A DNA stretch of 64,000 bases from an uncultured Polaribacter sp. Lineage in GTDB: Bacteria > Bacteroidota > Bacteroidia > Flavobacteriales > Flavobacteriaceae. The notes beneath the pieces are model-generated. The model was not told the DNA's origin and ran no database searches. It worked only from the letters and a program-made list of their open reading frames with translations. Positions within the stretch are counted from its first letter, which is position 1. Every line of letters starts with the position of its first letter. Location: positions 233,328-297,327 of the forward strand of contig CALSME010000004.1 in NCBI GenBank assembly GCA_943787375.1, in the 5' to 3' direction. Position numbers and translations under genes: made by a program. Below, piece by piece: positions 25,521-35,892 of the stretch.

Positions 25521-25582
25521 CAAGACAAAGATAGCAGAAAGTCCCAAAAAAATGTACCTTTACAAAACTTTTATTCGCAAAG

Positions 25583-26407
25583 ATGACTACACAACAATTG
25601 GTTGCTGAAATACACAAAAAAAACTCTTTTTTATGCATTGGTTTGGATGTCGATATGACTAAAATTCCGGCACATTTACTCCAACAGGAAGATCCTATTT
25701 TTGCTTTTAACAAAGCGATTATAGATGCAACAAACCACTTATGTGTTGCCTACAAACCCAATACCGCTTTTTATGAGGCCTATGGAATTAAGGGTTGGAT
25801 TTCTTTGCAAAAAACAATTGCATACCTCAATAAAAACTATCCAGAAATCTTTACGATTGCAGACGCAAAACGAGGAGATATTGGGAATACATCTACCATG
25901 TATGCGAAAGCTTTTTTTGAAGACTTGGCTTTTGATTCGGTTACCGTTGCACCTTATATGGGAAAAGATTCTGTAGAACCCTTTTTAGCTTTTGAAGACA
26001 AACACACGATTCTCTTAGCATTAACATCTAATGTGGGTGCCTTTGATTTTCAAACTAAAAAAATCAATGATCACGAAGTATATCAACATGTTTTGGAAAC
26101 CTCAAAATCTTGGAAAAACTCAGAGAATTTAATGTACGTGGTAGGTGCCACAAAAGCCACTTACTTCAAAGAAATTAGAAAAATCATTCCTACTTCATTT
26201 TTATTGGTACCCGGTGTGGGTGCACAAGGTGGTAATTTGCAGGAGGTGTGTAAATATGGGTTGTCTGAAAATATTGGTTTGCTTGTCAATTCCTCTCGCG
26301 GTATCATTTACGCGGCTAATGACGAAAACTTCGCAAATGCAGCAGCAGCAAAAGCAAAAGAATTACAACAACAAATGGCAGGAATTTTAGCGTCAAATGC
26401 GAGCTAA
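25583..26407 (+). CDS. pyrF: Orotidine-5'-phosphate decarboxylase (subfamily 2)
   Basis: 274 residues, the longer bacterial subfamily 2 type. It converts OMP to UMP in pyrimidine synthesis. The catalytic [11 protein letters not shown] (about residues 93-103) carries the Asp-Lys-Asp array; [12 protein letters not shown] at the start and [13 protein letters not shown] near the end are characteristic, with [10 protein letters not shown] as the phosphate-binding segment. The gene diverges from the DppB-like permease, with 62 bases between the starts. TACCTTTA at 25555-25562 is a near match to the -7 element and would give a short leader. Confidence 0.94.
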   Translation: MTTQQLVAEIHKKNSFLCIGLDVDMTKIPAHLLQQEDPIFAFNKAIIDATNHLCVAYKPNTAFYEAYGIKGWISLQKTIAYLNKNYPEIFTIADAKRGDIGNTSTMYAKAFFEDLAFDSVTVAPYMGKDSVEPFLAFEDKHTILLALTSNVGAFDFQTKKINDHEVYQHVLETSKSWKNSENLMYVVGATKATYFKEIRKIIPTSFLLVPGVGAQGGNLQEVCKYGLSENIGLLVNSSRGIIYAANDENFANAAAAKAKELQQQMAGILASNAS

Positions 26408-26425
26408 ATCTCTTGAATGAAAAGC

Positions 26426-26629
26426 TCAAGAAAATTCTTTCTCTAGGTAAGAAACTCTACTTATTTTACTCAAAATTTTCATCGCTTTAAAGGCAGCATT
26501 GTCGCTTTTATTCTCATCGATATAGCGATAATTGTCTGACTGTTCTATAAGCCTACGATAGCGTTCTTCGAGATGTTTTCTATAACTAAGTAGTTGGTTT
26601 ATACGTGACATTCTTCTTTTTTGAGGCAT
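26426..26629 (-). CDS. Small basic conserved protein
   Basis: A 67-residue helical, highly charged protein with no membrane segment. Two starts are possible: 26629 (MPQKRRM) and 26611 (MSRINQLL); the second fits typical flavobacterial relatives better but I cannot decide. Visible features are LLSYRKHLEERYRRLI, a likely amphipathic helix, and AFKAMKILSKISRV. It is tail to tail with pyrF (18 bases apart). Function unknown. Confidence 0.6.
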   Translation of the reverse strand: MPQKRRMSRINQLLSYRKHLEERYRRLIEQSDNYRYIDENKSDNAAFKAMKILSKISRVSYLEKEFS

Positions 26630-26679
26630 TTAAATATACACAAATAAAAAGAACAAATAAAAAACAGTCCGTTTAAATC

Positions 26680-28305
26680 TTAAATTTTGAGGATTTTATA
26701 GGTAGAAGACGCTCCTTTTGAAGTGAATTTAAGAATATAAATCCCTTTATTCAGTGAGGATAAATCGTGTTCTTCTGTTGATGCATTTTGAACAAAAGAA
26801 GTAACTTTCTCGCCTAACAAAGAGTAAACTGTTCCTTTTACACCAATCAGATTCGGATGTATTTGGATGGTTACGTTATTGACAACGGGATTCGGATATA
26901 CTTTTATAGCATCTAAATTTGCAGTTTCTTTGACGGATGCAGTCGCTTCTTGATAGACACGTACATAATCAACAATCATATCACTCTCTGTAAAAGAAGC
27001 GGTAATACTGGGCTGAATGGCTGTATTCAATAAAATATATTGATCTGCATCGAAAGGCCAAGTGCTTGCGTTTCTTACTTCTGGTTGATAGGTATAATGA
27101 TGAACACCGTCAACTTTAAAAACCATCTTAGTAGGATACCACTCTAAAGAATACACATGATAGGCGGTAGAAGCTGTTGAAATAGTTTGTCCACCGTGAT
27201 TGATCGTTCCTCCATGGCTTGATGGGGTATGCATGGCACTTTGTACAAAGTTTTGATTGTTCCCCCAATGTTCCATAATGTCGATTTCACCACAAGCTGG
27301 CCAACCTACAGTTCCATACCCTTGTGTTTGCCAATAAGCACCCGTTTCTGTAATGTTTTTCCCCAACATCCAAATGGCTGGCCAGGTTCCAACGCCTGTT
27401 GGTAAAATGGCTCTTACTTCTACTTTCCCATAAGTAAAAGCTATTTTTGAATTCAACCTTGCGGATGTGTACTGCTTGGTATGCCCTTGGTCAGTATAGG
27501 TTTCTTTTTTAGCAACTAAATGCATAGCTCCATTGGAGAGATAGGTATTATCGGTTCTATCTGTGTAATGTTGTATTTCTCCATTATACCAACTTCCACC
27601 TGAAGGTAATTGGGTTTGATGAAACCATTTATTTGAATCGATAGCACCTGAACCATCAAACTCATCGGACCATATTAATTCGTCATAAACAGGGTCATTG
27701 CCCGAACCTGGATCTGAAGTATCTTCTAATACCCCATCATAAATAAAATCATCAATATAAGCAGTTACAGTACTTGAATTATCCTCACCATTCACTTGTA
27801 ATAAAACTCGATTAAAATCGGTTCGTGCAATCGGTGGTCCAGAATTTGAATTGTAGTTTAAATAATTGTCATTTTCAAAATCAAAAGTAATAGTTTGCCA
27901 TTGATCTAAAACGAGTGTTTTAATAATTTCAGATTGTGTTTCCCATACAGCTCCTATATTTGCATTTTGTAACTTTAAGGAGAGTTGATTGGTTTCATTT
28001 CCAGAGATGCCACTCGAAGGAACATATATTCTTAAAGAAAAAGTATGCCCTGTGGACAAATCAAAATTAATGGGTGTATCAAAACGAACATTGGCATAAG
28101 TACCTCCAGTATCGGTGTATTTTAAAACGGTATTTGAAGTATTGATTCCCGTTTGGAAAGGATTTGAAAACTCAATATCAATTCCACAATCGTCTCCCGC
28201 CCAAGATGTAATTGTACCATTTCCTTCGAAATCATCCTCAACAGTTTCTTGTGCATTTAAGAAAAAAGAACATAAAATTAGTAATGGGGTAAATAATTTT
28301 TTCAT
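26680..28305 (-). CDS. T9SS-secreted GH16 family glucanase (laminarinase-like)
   Basis: 541 residues from the ATG at 28305, which begins a signal peptide (KKLFTPLLILCSFFLNA). Domains in order: a carbohydrate-binding-like beta-sandwich (about 20-180), a short linker, and GH16 (about 205-455) with GEIDIMEHWG, the ExDxxE catalytic motif. It also shows LIWSDEFDG at its start, AIWMLG, and SLEWYPTKMVFKVDG. Last is a type IX sorting domain (about 470-541, KVYPNPVVNNVTIQI ... GIYILKFTSKG). It is exported and released or attached at the cell surface by T9SS. GH16 members with this arrangement in marine flavobacteria attack beta-1,3/1,4-glucans such as laminarin; the exact glycan is not determined here. 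It is a single gene, with no SusCD pair beside it. Confidence 0.9.
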   Translation of the reverse strand: MKKLFTPLLILCSFFLNAQETVEDDFEGNGTITSWAGDDCGIDIEFSNPFQTGINTSNTVLKYTDTGGTYANVRFDTPINFDLSTGHTFSLRIYVPSSGISGNETNQLSLKLQNANIGAVWETQSEIIKTLVLDQWQTITFDFENDNYLNYNSNSGPPIARTDFNRVLLQVNGEDNSSTVTAYIDDFIYDGVLEDTSDPGSGNDPVYDELIWSDEFDGSGAIDSNKWFHQTQLPSGGSWYNGEIQHYTDRTDNTYLSNGAMHLVAKKETYTDQGHTKQYTSARLNSKIAFTYGKVEVRAILPTGVGTWPAIWMLGKNITETGAYWQTQGYGTVGWPACGEIDIMEHWGNNQNFVQSAMHTPSSHGGTINHGGQTISTASTAYHVYSLEWYPTKMVFKVDGVHHYTYQPEVRNASTWPFDADQYILLNTAIQPSITASFTESDMIVDYVRVYQEATASVKETANLDAIKVYPNPVVNNVTIQIHPNLIGVKGTVYSLLGEKVTSFVQNASTEEHDLSSLNKGIYILKFTSKGASSTYKILKI

Positions 28306-28486
28306 GTGGAATAAATTTATATTGTCAAATAAAGTAACTTTTTGAAGGCAACGCAAAATAAACACCTATACAATTACCATACACAAATAAAATATATTGC
28401 TAAAATCCTCACTATGAAATTACTAGAAAACAAAAAAAAACCTTACTAATTAAGAATAGGGCAATACCCAAGTAGGTAATTTTTGA

Positions 28487-28675
<189 letters not shown>

Positions 28676-28680
28676 CTATA

Positions 28681-28707
28681 AAAAAAGCGTTCATAGGGAA
28701 CGCTTTT
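28681..28707 (-). terminator. Terminator after the DUF4136 gene
   Basis: A ten-base perfect stem AAAAGCGTTC/GAACGCTTTT with a five-base loop, T-rich on the minus strand after the stem. It lies six bases past the DUF4136 stop and upstream of the DUF5522 gene, so that gene needs its own promoter or read-through. Confidence 0.85.
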
Positions 28708-28712
28708 ACTTT

Positions 28713-29255
28713 TTATTTTTTGGAGGTACCGGGAGGATATTTAGCAAGAATTTCATTGACAAATTCTTTGATCCGGAGTTCTTTTTTTTCTCTACTTTGC
28801 ATGCGTAAAGCTCCAGTCCCGACTCCTTGCCATATCAATTCTTTCTTTTTTCGATCTATAAAATCAATAAACAGCGTCCCTTCTGAATATTGTGAAATAC
28901 TCATATTATTCTGCATACCATTCATCATCCAAGGATTCCAACCCCAGCCAAAACCATAGCCAAAATTATTTTGATTGACGTTTACTTTTTCTCTTGATTT
29001 GGTAAAAATACTCACCAACATATCTGGATTTTCAGATTTGGTAAATCCTTTTGCCTTTAATTCTGAAGAAATGGCGCGTAAAATTCTTTTTTTATCCAAA
29101 TCAGAAATATCAGATTTATCAATTCCTGGCTTATAAAAAGCAAATGTTTTATAGTTCTTAAAATCTACATTCTCGTCATAATCTGCGAGGACTTTCACAG
29201 AATAACACGAAGTTAGGAATGCAAGACTTAAAAATAAAAAGAGGTAGTTTTTCAT
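28713..29255 (-). CDS. DUF4136 lipoprotein
   Basis: 180 residues. Lipoprotein signal with Cys17 (LAFLTSCYS). The DUF4136 pattern begins at VLADYDENVDFKNYKTFAFY, continues with IDKSDISDLDKKRILRAI and ends with LIWQGVGTGAL and AKYPPG. A Gly/Asn/Trp-rich stretch (GYGFGWGWNPWMMNG, about 107-121) is low complexity. Such proteins are periplasmic or outer-membrane lipoproteins of unknown role. It lies 11 bases downstream of hutU on the same strand. Confidence 0.85.
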   Translation of the reverse strand: MKNYLFLFLSLAFLTSCYSVKVLADYDENVDFKNYKTFAFYKPGIDKSDISDLDKKRILRAISSELKAKGFTKSENPDMLVSIFTKSREKVNVNQNNFGYGFGWGWNPWMMNGMQNNMSISQYSEGTLFIDFIDRKKKELIWQGVGTGALRMQSREKKELRIKEFVNEILAKYPPGTSKK

Positions 29256-29266
29256 GATGTGTACTT

Positions 29267-31255
29267 TTAAATTATTGAGTTTATTAAAGCATCGTCTACT
29301 AAGTTTGGCAAAGTAACTTTTAAGTTTTTCTCTGATTTCATTGCTCTTTTGATAGCAAAAACAGCTTCTTCATTTCTTGCCCAGCTTCTTCGAGAGATTC
29401 CATTATTAACATCCCAAAAAAGCATGGATTCCAATCGCTTCGATGCAGACTTAGAACCATCAATAAGCATGCCAAAGCCTCCATTAATAACTTCTCCCCA
29501 ACCTACACCTCCTCCGTTATGGATGGAAACCCACGTTGCACCTCTAAAACTATCTCCAATTACATTTTGAATTGCCATGTCTGCAGTAAATTTAGAACCA
29601 TCATAAATATTAGACGTTTCACGGTAGGGTGAATCCGTTCCTGATACATCATGATGATCTCTTCCTAAAATTACATTTCCAATTTCTCCTCGCTTAATTG
29701 CTTTGTTAAATGCTTTTGCAATTTTTACACGCCCTTCAGCATCGGCATATAAAATTCGTGCTTGTGAACCCACCACCAAATTATTCTTTTGTGCACCTTG
29801 TATCCACTGAATATTATCGGCCATTTGCTGCTGAATTTCGGTGGGTGAATGCTGCTTTATTTTCTCTAATACTTTACAAGCAATTGCATCTGTTTTAGCC
29901 AAATCTTCTGGATTTCCAGATGCACATACCCATCTAAAAGGTCCAAAACCATAATCGAAACACATCGGTCCCATAATGTCTTGCACATAACTGGAATATT
30001 TAAAATCAATCTTATTGTCCGACATCACATCGGCTCCTGCCCTGCTAGCTTCTAATAAAAAAGCATTTCCATAATCGAAAAAATAGGTCCCTTTTGCGGT
30101 GTGTTTATTAATCGAATTTGCGTGTCTTATTAATGTTTCTTTTACTTTTTGTTTAAACAATGTAGGATTTTCCGCCATCATTATATTGGCAGCCTCAAAG
30201 GAAATATCCGCTGGATAATATCCGCCTGCCCATGGATTGTGTAAGGAAGTTTGATCCGAACCTAAATCGACATGAATGCCTGCTTTATCAAATTTTTCCC
30301 AAACATCCACAACATTCCCCAAATAGGCCAATGAAACTATTTCTTTAGATAATTTAGCTGATTTTACTCTAGCAACTAGCACATCCAAATCAGTTATTTT
30401 CTCATCGATCCAACCTTGATCCAGTCGTATTTGAGTAATTTTTGGATTTACTTCAGCACATACCGTTATACAGCCCGCAATCGACCCTGCTTTGGGTTGT
30501 GCTCCAGACATTCCTCCCAAACCGGAAGTCACAAAGAGATTCCCAGCAGGAGTTTTATTTATTTTACGAAAAGCATTTAACACTGTAATGGTTGTTCCAT
30601 GTACAATTCCCTGAGGACCAATATACATATAACTACCGGCTGTCATTTGCCCATACTGAGAAACACCCAAGGCGTTCATTTTTTCCAAATCATCTGGCTT
30701 GGAATAATTGGGGATGACCATTCCGTTGGTCACAACAACGCGCGGAGCATTTTTATGCGATGGAAACAATCCCATCGGATGTCCAGAATGCATGGTTAAG
30801 GTTTGTTTATCTGTCATCTCCGACAGATATTTCATGGTTAATAAATATTGTGCCCAATTTTGAAAAACAGCACCATTGCCTCCATAAGTAATCAATTCAT
30901 GCGGATGTTGCGCAACTGCATAATCCAGATTGTTTTGAATCATGAGCATAATGGCTTTTGCTTGAGTAGACTTTCCAGGGTATTCAGAAATTGCTCTTGC
31001 TTTCATTTCATAATTTGGGCGAAAGCGATACATATAAATTCGTCCGTATTTTGCTAATTCATCCGCAAATTCTGGTAATAATGTGGCATGATGCTTTTTA
31101 TCAAAATAGCGAAGTGCATTTTTAAGAGCTAATTTTTTCTCAGTGGAAGTTAAAATATCTTTTCGTTTTGGCGCATGATTTATTGCTACTTCATATTCTT
31201 TTTTATTGGGTAAAACGTCTGGAATTCCTTGTTGTATTTGAGCTGCAAATGTCAT
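29267..31255 (-). CDS. hutU: Urocanate hydratase (long form)
   Basis: 662 residues, near the size of the eukaryotic-type enzyme (about 676) and longer than the usual bacterial HutU (about 555). It hydrates urocanate to imidazolone propionate in histidine breakdown, with tightly bound NAD+. Recognisable segments are YGGNGAVFQNWAQYL (about 123-137), LTMHSGHPMGLFPSH, VTSGLGGMSGAQPKA (the NAD-binding region, about 243-257) and GRDHHDVSGTDSPYRET (about 538-554). It stands without hutH, hutI or hutG nearby. TATATTTG on the minus strand at 31282-31289 is the probable -7 element. Confidence 0.94.
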   Translation of the reverse strand: MTFAAQIQQGIPDVLPNKKEYEVAINHAPKRKDILTSTEKKLALKNALRYFDKKHHATLLPEFADELAKYGRIYMYRFRPNYEMKARAISEYPGKSTQAKAIMLMIQNNLDYAVAQHPHELITYGGNGAVFQNWAQYLLTMKYLSEMTDKQTLTMHSGHPMGLFPSHKNAPRVVVTNGMVIPNYSKPDDLEKMNALGVSQYGQMTAGSYMYIGPQGIVHGTTITVLNAFRKINKTPAGNLFVTSGLGGMSGAQPKAGSIAGCITVCAEVNPKITQIRLDQGWIDEKITDLDVLVARVKSAKLSKEIVSLAYLGNVVDVWEKFDKAGIHVDLGSDQTSLHNPWAGGYYPADISFEAANIMMAENPTLFKQKVKETLIRHANSINKHTAKGTYFFDYGNAFLLEASRAGADVMSDNKIDFKYSSYVQDIMGPMCFDYGFGPFRWVCASGNPEDLAKTDAIACKVLEKIKQHSPTEIQQQMADNIQWIQGAQKNNLVVGSQARILYADAEGRVKIAKAFNKAIKRGEIGNVILGRDHHDVSGTDSPYRETSNIYDGSKFTADMAIQNVIGDSFRGATWVSIHNGGGVGWGEVINGGFGMLIDGSKSASKRLESMLFWDVNNGISRRSWARNEEAVFAIKRAMKSEKNLKVTLPNLVDDALINSII

Positions 31256-31281
31256 AAAATTTCAATTTTCAAAATCTAAAA

Positions 31282-31289
31282 CAAATATA
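31282..31289 (-). promoter_or_regulatory. -7 promoter element of hutU
   Basis: A perfect TAnnTTTG match (TATATTTG on the minus strand), 27 bases upstream of the hutU start, in the 130-base divergent spacer to icmF. No convincing TTG partner is visible at normal spacing. Confidence 0.6.
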
Positions 31290-31385
31290 TTTCTTTTTTA
31301 GATACTTTAATTAACTATTCAAAAAAATAGCGTTTCTTTTAGGAATTCCGTAAATTGCACCTTTAATTTTCTACAAAATTTACGA

Positions 31386-34300
31386 ATGGAACAAATTAAA
31401 CCCTATAAACCAAAACATAAAGTAAGAATTGTAACAGCTGCTGCTCTTTTTGATGGGCACGATGCTGCGATCAATATCATGCGCAGAATCATTCAATCTA
31501 CCGGAGTAGAGGTGATTCACCTTGGACATGACCGTAGCGTGGAAGAAGTGGTCAATTGCGCCATTCAAGAAGATGCCAATGCCATTGCAATTACTTCTTA
31601 CCAAGGAGGCCATAATGAGTATTTTAAATACATGTTCGATTTACTGAAGGAAAAAGGCGCAACACACATCAAGATCTTTGGTGGCGGTGGCGGTGTTATT
31701 CTTCCTGAAGAAATTAAGGAATTAATGGACTACGGTGTTGCACGTATTTATTCTCCAGATGATGGACGTGCCCTGGGTTTGCAAGGAATGATTAATGATT
31801 TAGTACAACAAGCAGATTATGCAATTGGGAACGTTCTTAACGATGAACTTGAACATTTAGCAAAAAAAGAAATTGGCAGCATTGCGCGTATTATTTCTGC
31901 GGCTGAAAACTTCCCTGAAGTTGCCAAAGCAACCTTAGAAAGCATTCACCTAAAGAACAAAAACTCCAAAACACCCGTTCTTGGAATTACAGGAACTGGA
32001 GGCGCTGGAAAATCTTCTTTGGTCGATGAATTGGTGCGTCGTTTTTTAATGGATTTCCCTAAAAAAACAATTGGAATTATTTCTGTTGACCCCTCAAAGA
32101 GAAAAACAGGCGGTGCGCTTTTAGGCGATCGAATACGAATGAATGCCATTAATAATGAACGTGTTTATATGCGTTCCTTGGCCACCCGTCAATCGAACTT
32201 AGCACTTTCAAAATATGTAAATGAAGCAGTACAGGTTTTAAAAGCAGCCGAATTTGACTTGATTGTTTTGGAAACATCGGGTATTGGGCAATCAGATACT
32301 GAGATCATTGAACATTCAGATACTTCTTTATACGTAATGACTCCTGAATTTGGTGCTGCAACGCAGTTAGAAAAAATTGACATGCTGGATTTTGCAGATT
32401 TAGTTGCCATTAATAAGTTTGACAAACGAGGTGCTTTAGATGCCGTTAGAGATGTCAAAAAACAATACATGCGTAACAATAATTTGTGGCACATACATCA
32501 AGATGATCTTCCAGTATACGGTACCATTGCCTCGCAGTTTAACGACCCAGGGATGAATACCTTGTATAAAAAAACCATAGACAAGCTGGTAGAAAAAACA
32601 GGGGCTGATTTAAAGTCTTCGTTTGAAATTACCAGTGAAATGTCAGAAAAAATATTTGTAATTCCACCGGCAAGAGTTCGTTATTTATCGGAAATTGCAG
32701 AAAGCAACAGAGCCTATAACAAAAAAGTAAATTCACAAGTAGAAGTTGCTCAAAAACTATATGGAATCTATCAAACGATTTTATCCATTGCCGATAGTGA
32801 CCAAACTGTATCAACCCTCAAACCTACGAAGTCTTTTCTAACAAAAACAGGAATTGATAGCGACGAAATTCTTGCGCTCGAATCGGTTCAGGACGACATT
32901 GAATTCATCAAACTTTTATTTGCACAATTTGAAAAAGTAAAATTGAATTTAAACCCCTACTATTGGGAAATCATTCTCAACTGGCCAGCGAAAGTTCAAA
33001 AATACAAACAACCTATTTACACATTTAAAGTGCGAGATAAAGAAATCAATATCGAAACGCACAGCGAATCGTTATCGCATTCTCAAATACCAAAAATTGC
33101 CTTACCAAAATACCAAGCTTGGGGCGATTTGTTGCGTTGGAATTTACAGGAAAATGTTCCTGGAGAATTTCCATATACCGCAGGACTATATCCCTTTAAA
33201 CGTATCGGTGAAGATCCTACAAGAATGTTTGCCGGTGAAGGAGGTCCCGAAAGAACCAACAGACGTTTTCATTATGTGAGTTTGGGCATGGACGCCAAAA
33301 GACTTTCTACTGCTTTTGATTCTGTAACACTCTATGGAAATGATCCTGGGGTTCGCCCAGATATTTATGGTAAAATTGGAAACGCAGGGGTTTCTATTTG
33401 CTGTTTGGATGATGCTAAAAAACTGTATTCTGGTTTTGATTTGAGCCACCACATGACCTCTGTTTCGATGACTATTAATGGTCCAGCCCCTATGTTGTTG
33501 GGATTCTTTATGAATGCAGCAATAGATCAGAATTGCGAAAAACACATCAAAGAGCACCACTTAGAAAAAGAGGTAGAGGCAGCTTTTGTAGCTATGTACG
33601 ATGCCAAAGGACTAGAAAGACCTCTTTACCAAGGCCCTTTACCAGAAGGAAACAATGGTTTAGGCCTGCTCCTTTTAGGACTTACTGGTGATATGGTTTT
33701 GCCGCAAGCGGTATATCAACAAATTAAAAAAGAAACCTTAACACAAGTTCGAGGAACTGTACAAGCAGATATTTTAAAAGAAGACCAAGCACAGAATACC
33801 TGTATTTTTTCTACTGAATTCGCATTGCGATTGATGGGAGATGTACAAGAATATTTCATTGAAAAACAAGTGCGAAACTTTTATTCGGTTTCTATTTCTG
33901 GATATCATATTGCTGAAGCGGGCGCAAACCCTATTACCCAATTGGCATTGACACTGTCTAACGGATTTACCTATGTAGAATATTATTTAAGTCGTGGTAT
34001 GGACATCAATCAATTTGGCCCCAACTTGTCATTTTTCTTTTCCAACGGAATTGATCCTGAGTATTCGGTAATTGGTCGAGTTGCACGTAAAATTTGGGCC
34101 AAAGCCATGAAACATAAATACGGTGCCAATGCGAGAGCGCAAATGTTAAAATACCACATTCAAACTTCTGGGCGCTCTTTGCATGCACAGGAAATTGATT
34201 TTAATGACATTCGAACAACACTGCAAGCCCTGTATGCTATTAATGACAACTGCAATTCCTTACATACAAATGCCTATGACGAGGCCATTACAACTCCTAC

Positions 34301-34850
34301 GGAGGAATCGGTGCGAAGAGCCATGGCCATTCAATTGATTATTAACAAAGAACTGGGGTTGACGAAGAATGAAAACCCAATTCAAGGAGCTTTTATTATT
34401 GAAGAATTGACCGATTTGGTGGAAAAGGCTGTCTTATTAGAATTTGATCGCATTACAGAGCGTGGCGGAGTTTTAGGCGCTATGGAAACCATGTATCAAC
34501 GTTCTAAAATTCAGGAAGAAAGTTTGTATTATGAAACCTTAAAACACAATGGTGAATTTCCAATTATTGGAGTGAATACCTTCTTAAGTTCAAAAGGCTC
34601 TCCAACGATTCAACCTGCGGAAGTAATTCGTGCAACCGAAACGGAAAAACAATTTCAAATTCAGACAAAAGAACGCCTAAATCGAGCGAATTCGCAACAA
34701 GTAAAAATACAATTAGCCAAACTGCAGGAAGCAGCAATACAAAATGACAATTTATTTGAAAACTTAATGGAAGCCACAAAAATTTGTTCTCTGGGACAGC
34801 TTACGGAAGCTTTGTTTAAGGTAGGCGGTCAGTATCGCAGAAATATGTAA
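31386..34850 (+). CDS. icmF: Fused isobutyryl-CoA mutase-type enzyme with built-in G-protein chaperone
   Basis: 1154 residues in the IcmF arrangement. A B12-binding domain (about 10-140) has DGHDAAI carrying the cobalt-ligand His and [10 protein letters not shown] MeaB-like GTPase (about 190-430) has Walker [10 protein letters not shown] and NKFDKRG (the NKxD motif). The catalytic TIM-barrel mutase half (about 560-1130) includes [20 protein letters not shown] and [10 protein letters not shown]. The fused GTPase protects and reloads the cobalamin cofactor. The reaction is carbon-skeleton rearrangement of a short branched acyl-CoA (isobutyryl/n-butyryl or relatives). It is a single gene, divergent from hutU, with a strong terminator at 34886-34916. 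No B12 riboswitch is visible in the 130-base leader. Confidence 0.93.
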   Translation: MEQIKPYKPKHKVRIVTAAALFDGHDAAINIMRRIIQSTGVEVIHLGHDRSVEEVVNCAIQEDANAIAITSYQGGHNEYFKYMFDLLKEKGATHIKIFGGGGGVILPEEIKELMDYGVARIYSPDDGRALGLQGMINDLVQQADYAIGNVLNDELEHLAKKEIGSIARIISAAENFPEVAKATLESIHLKNKNSKTPVLGITGTGGAGKSSLVDELVRRFLMDFPKKTIGIISVDPSKRKTGGALLGDRIRMNAINNERVYMRSLATRQSNLALSKYVNEAVQVLKAAEFDLIVLETSGIGQSDTEIIEHSDTSLYVMTPEFGAATQLEKIDMLDFADLVAINKFDKRGALDAVRDVKKQYMRNNNLWHIHQDDLPVYGTIASQFNDPGMNTLYKKTIDKLVEKTGADLKSSFEITSEMSEKIFVIPPARVRYLSEIAESNRAYNKKVNSQVEVAQKLYGIYQTILSIADSDQTVSTLKPTKSFLTKTGIDSDEILALESVQDDIEFIKLLFAQFEKVKLNLNPYYWEIILNWPAKVQKYKQPIYTFKVRDKEINIETHSESLSHSQIPKIALPKYQAWGDLLRWNLQENVPGEFPYTAGLYPFKRIGEDPTRMFAGEGGPERTNRRFHYVSLGMDAKRLSTAFDSVTLYGNDPGVRPDIYGKIGNAGVSICCLDDAKKLYSGFDLSHHMTSVSMTINGPAPMLLGFFMNAAIDQNCEKHIKEHHLEKEVEAAFVAMYDAKGLERPLYQGPLPEGNNGLGLLLLGLTGDMVLPQAVYQQIKKETLTQVRGTVQADILKEDQAQNTCIFSTEFALRLMGDVQEYFIEKQVRNFYSVSISGYHIAEAGANPITQLALTLSNGFTYVEYYLSRGMDINQFGPNLSFFFSNGIDPEYSVIGRVARKIWAKAMKHKYGANARAQMLKYHIQTSGRSLHAQEIDFNDIRTTLQALYAINDNCNSLHTNAYDEAITTPTEESVRRAMAIQLIINKELGLTKNENPIQGAFIIEELTDLVEKAVLLEFDRITERGGVLGAMETMYQRSKIQEESLYYETLKHNGEFPIIGVNTFLSSKGSPTIQPAEVIRATETEKQFQIQTKERLNRANSQQVKIQLAKLQEAAIQNDNLFENLMEATKICSLGQLTEALFKVGGQYRRNM

Positions 34851-34885
34851 GCAATGAATTGTTTTCAGTAAAAATTCTTTTCCAT

Positions 34886-34916
34886 AAAAAAACCGTGCCA
34901 TTAGCACGGTTTTTTT
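34886..34916. terminator. Bidirectional terminator between icmF and a lipoprotein gene
   Basis: AAAAAAACCGTGC/GCACGGTTTTTTT, a 13-base perfect stem with a five-base loop and flanking A and T runs. It serves the plus-strand icmF and the convergent gene ending at 34938. Confidence 0.92.
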
Positions 34917-34937
34917 TTATACGTTATGAGATAAAAG

Positions 34938-35579
34938 TTAATACTTTTCGTAAGTAGTTTGTTCAGTTTTCAAGTAATTAATAATATGGTCAATGGTTCG
35001 TTGCTTGGCTTTCTCTAAGGTTGTGGTAAAATTGAACAAGAAAACGGAGGCTTCCCCAATGGCGATAAAATCTAGAATTTCTTTGTCGTTTTTGGTATCA
35101 TACACCGCTACCTTCACATTAATCACGCAATATTCAACAGAAGTGGTAGTATTCATACTCCCCATCCCGTTCATTCCCGCTATATTTCCAGACTGTCTCC
35201 ATTCATATCGATTTGTAATTTCGAAGTTCGAAAAGTGAATGACATAATCGGCATCTGCAGTGTTTAAAGAAGCATACGTCTCCTTTGAAATGTCGTAGGT
35301 AACGTCTCCAAAAACCTTGCTTGCCTTTATTTTGTTGGAAAAATCATTTAAATACTGACTGGAAAAAGCTGCTTTTTCTTCGTAATTTTTTTGGAAGGTA
35401 TTGGTAAACTCAAGCACTTTAATGTCATCAGTAGCAATGAGGATCACTTTCTTTGTTTCTGGGGTCTCAATCTCTGCTTTCTTTGAAATGAAAGTAACGT
35501 ATTGTTTAGACACCTTGCAGGAAGTAAAACTAAAAAAAACGAGTATCGTTACTAAAAATATGTAGGAATTTCTTTTCAT
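34938..35579 (-). CDS. Lipoprotein of unknown family
   Basis: 213 residues with a lipoprotein signal (LVFFSFTSCKVS, Cys21). The middle holds KKVILIATDDIKVL and a segment AADYVIHFSNFEITNRYEW; the end is KQRTIDHIINYL. The general pattern (stem followed by an amphipathic alpha/beta domain) recalls DUF4136-like or LptE-like envelope lipoproteins, but I cannot assign a family. Monocistronic, tail to tail with icmF, and the only gene on its strand between 34938 and 35579. Confidence 0.65.
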   Translation of the reverse strand: MKRNSYIFLVTILVFFSFTSCKVSKQYVTFISKKAEIETPETKKVILIATDDIKVLEFTNTFQKNYEEKAAFSSQYLNDFSNKIKASKVFGDVTYDISKETYASLNTADADYVIHFSNFEITNRYEWRQSGNIAGMNGMGSMNTTTSVEYCVINVKVAVYDTKNDKEILDFIAIGEASVFLFNFTTTLEKAKQRTIDHIINYLKTEQTTYEKY

Positions 35580-35746
35580 ATTTATTTATTTTTTCAAACT
35601 TACAACAATTTTAAAAATTCATGTAAACTAAGATTGAAAACTGAGATCATGTCCTAAAATGAGGATTAGAAAAGAAGTTTTTTACATGCATTTGCATCTT
35701 TTTCTTACCATTTATGTCTATTCAATGAACTTGAAAATCAATAATT

Positions 35747-35854
35747 ATGAAAAATCATAAAAATCAATGCACTTGCACCTGTGAAGCATGTGTGAATAAT
35801 GAATGTAAAAATTGCACATGTACAAATTGTTCTTGCTCATCATGTAATTGTTAA
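35747..35854 (+). CDS. Metallothionein-like peptide with 11 cysteines in 35 residues
   Basis: A 36-codon ATG-TAA frame. The first seven residues are MKNHKNQ. The rest contains 11 Cys in CxC and CxxC spacings (positions 8, 10, 12, 15, 20, 23, 25, 28, 30, 33, 35), with Asn, Thr, Ser and Glu between them and no hydrophobic core. Such composition is typical of metallothioneins, which bind several zinc, copper or cadmium ions through thiolate clusters in the cytosol. I recognise no named family (it does not resemble SmtA beyond Cys spacing). It ends 38 bases before a SigZ-type sigma gene, so the two are probably one transcript and may answer the same stress. The frame could still be a chance one, but 11 Cys codons with regular spacing makes that unlikely. 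Confidence 0.7.
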   Translation: MKNHKNQCTCTCEACVNNECKNCTCTNCSCSSCNC

Positions 35855-35892
35855 AATGAAATTTGAATACTCTTAAAGAAGTTGATAAAAAA

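Noticed and set aside
31256..31385. Cobalamin riboswitch in the leader of the B12-dependent icmF
   Set aside because: The spacer is too short (130 bases, shared with hutU) and lacks the conserved B12-box sequence.
31946..32494. Two minus-strand frames of 67 and 101 codons inside the icmF gene
   Set aside because: They lie wholly within the intact icmF reading frame on the other strand and show no recognised domain or promoter; they are complement shadows.
33186..33560. A 124-codon minus-strand frame within icmF
   Set aside because: Antisense of the conserved mutase segment; composition is that of a reverse-complement frame, and no start context is visible.
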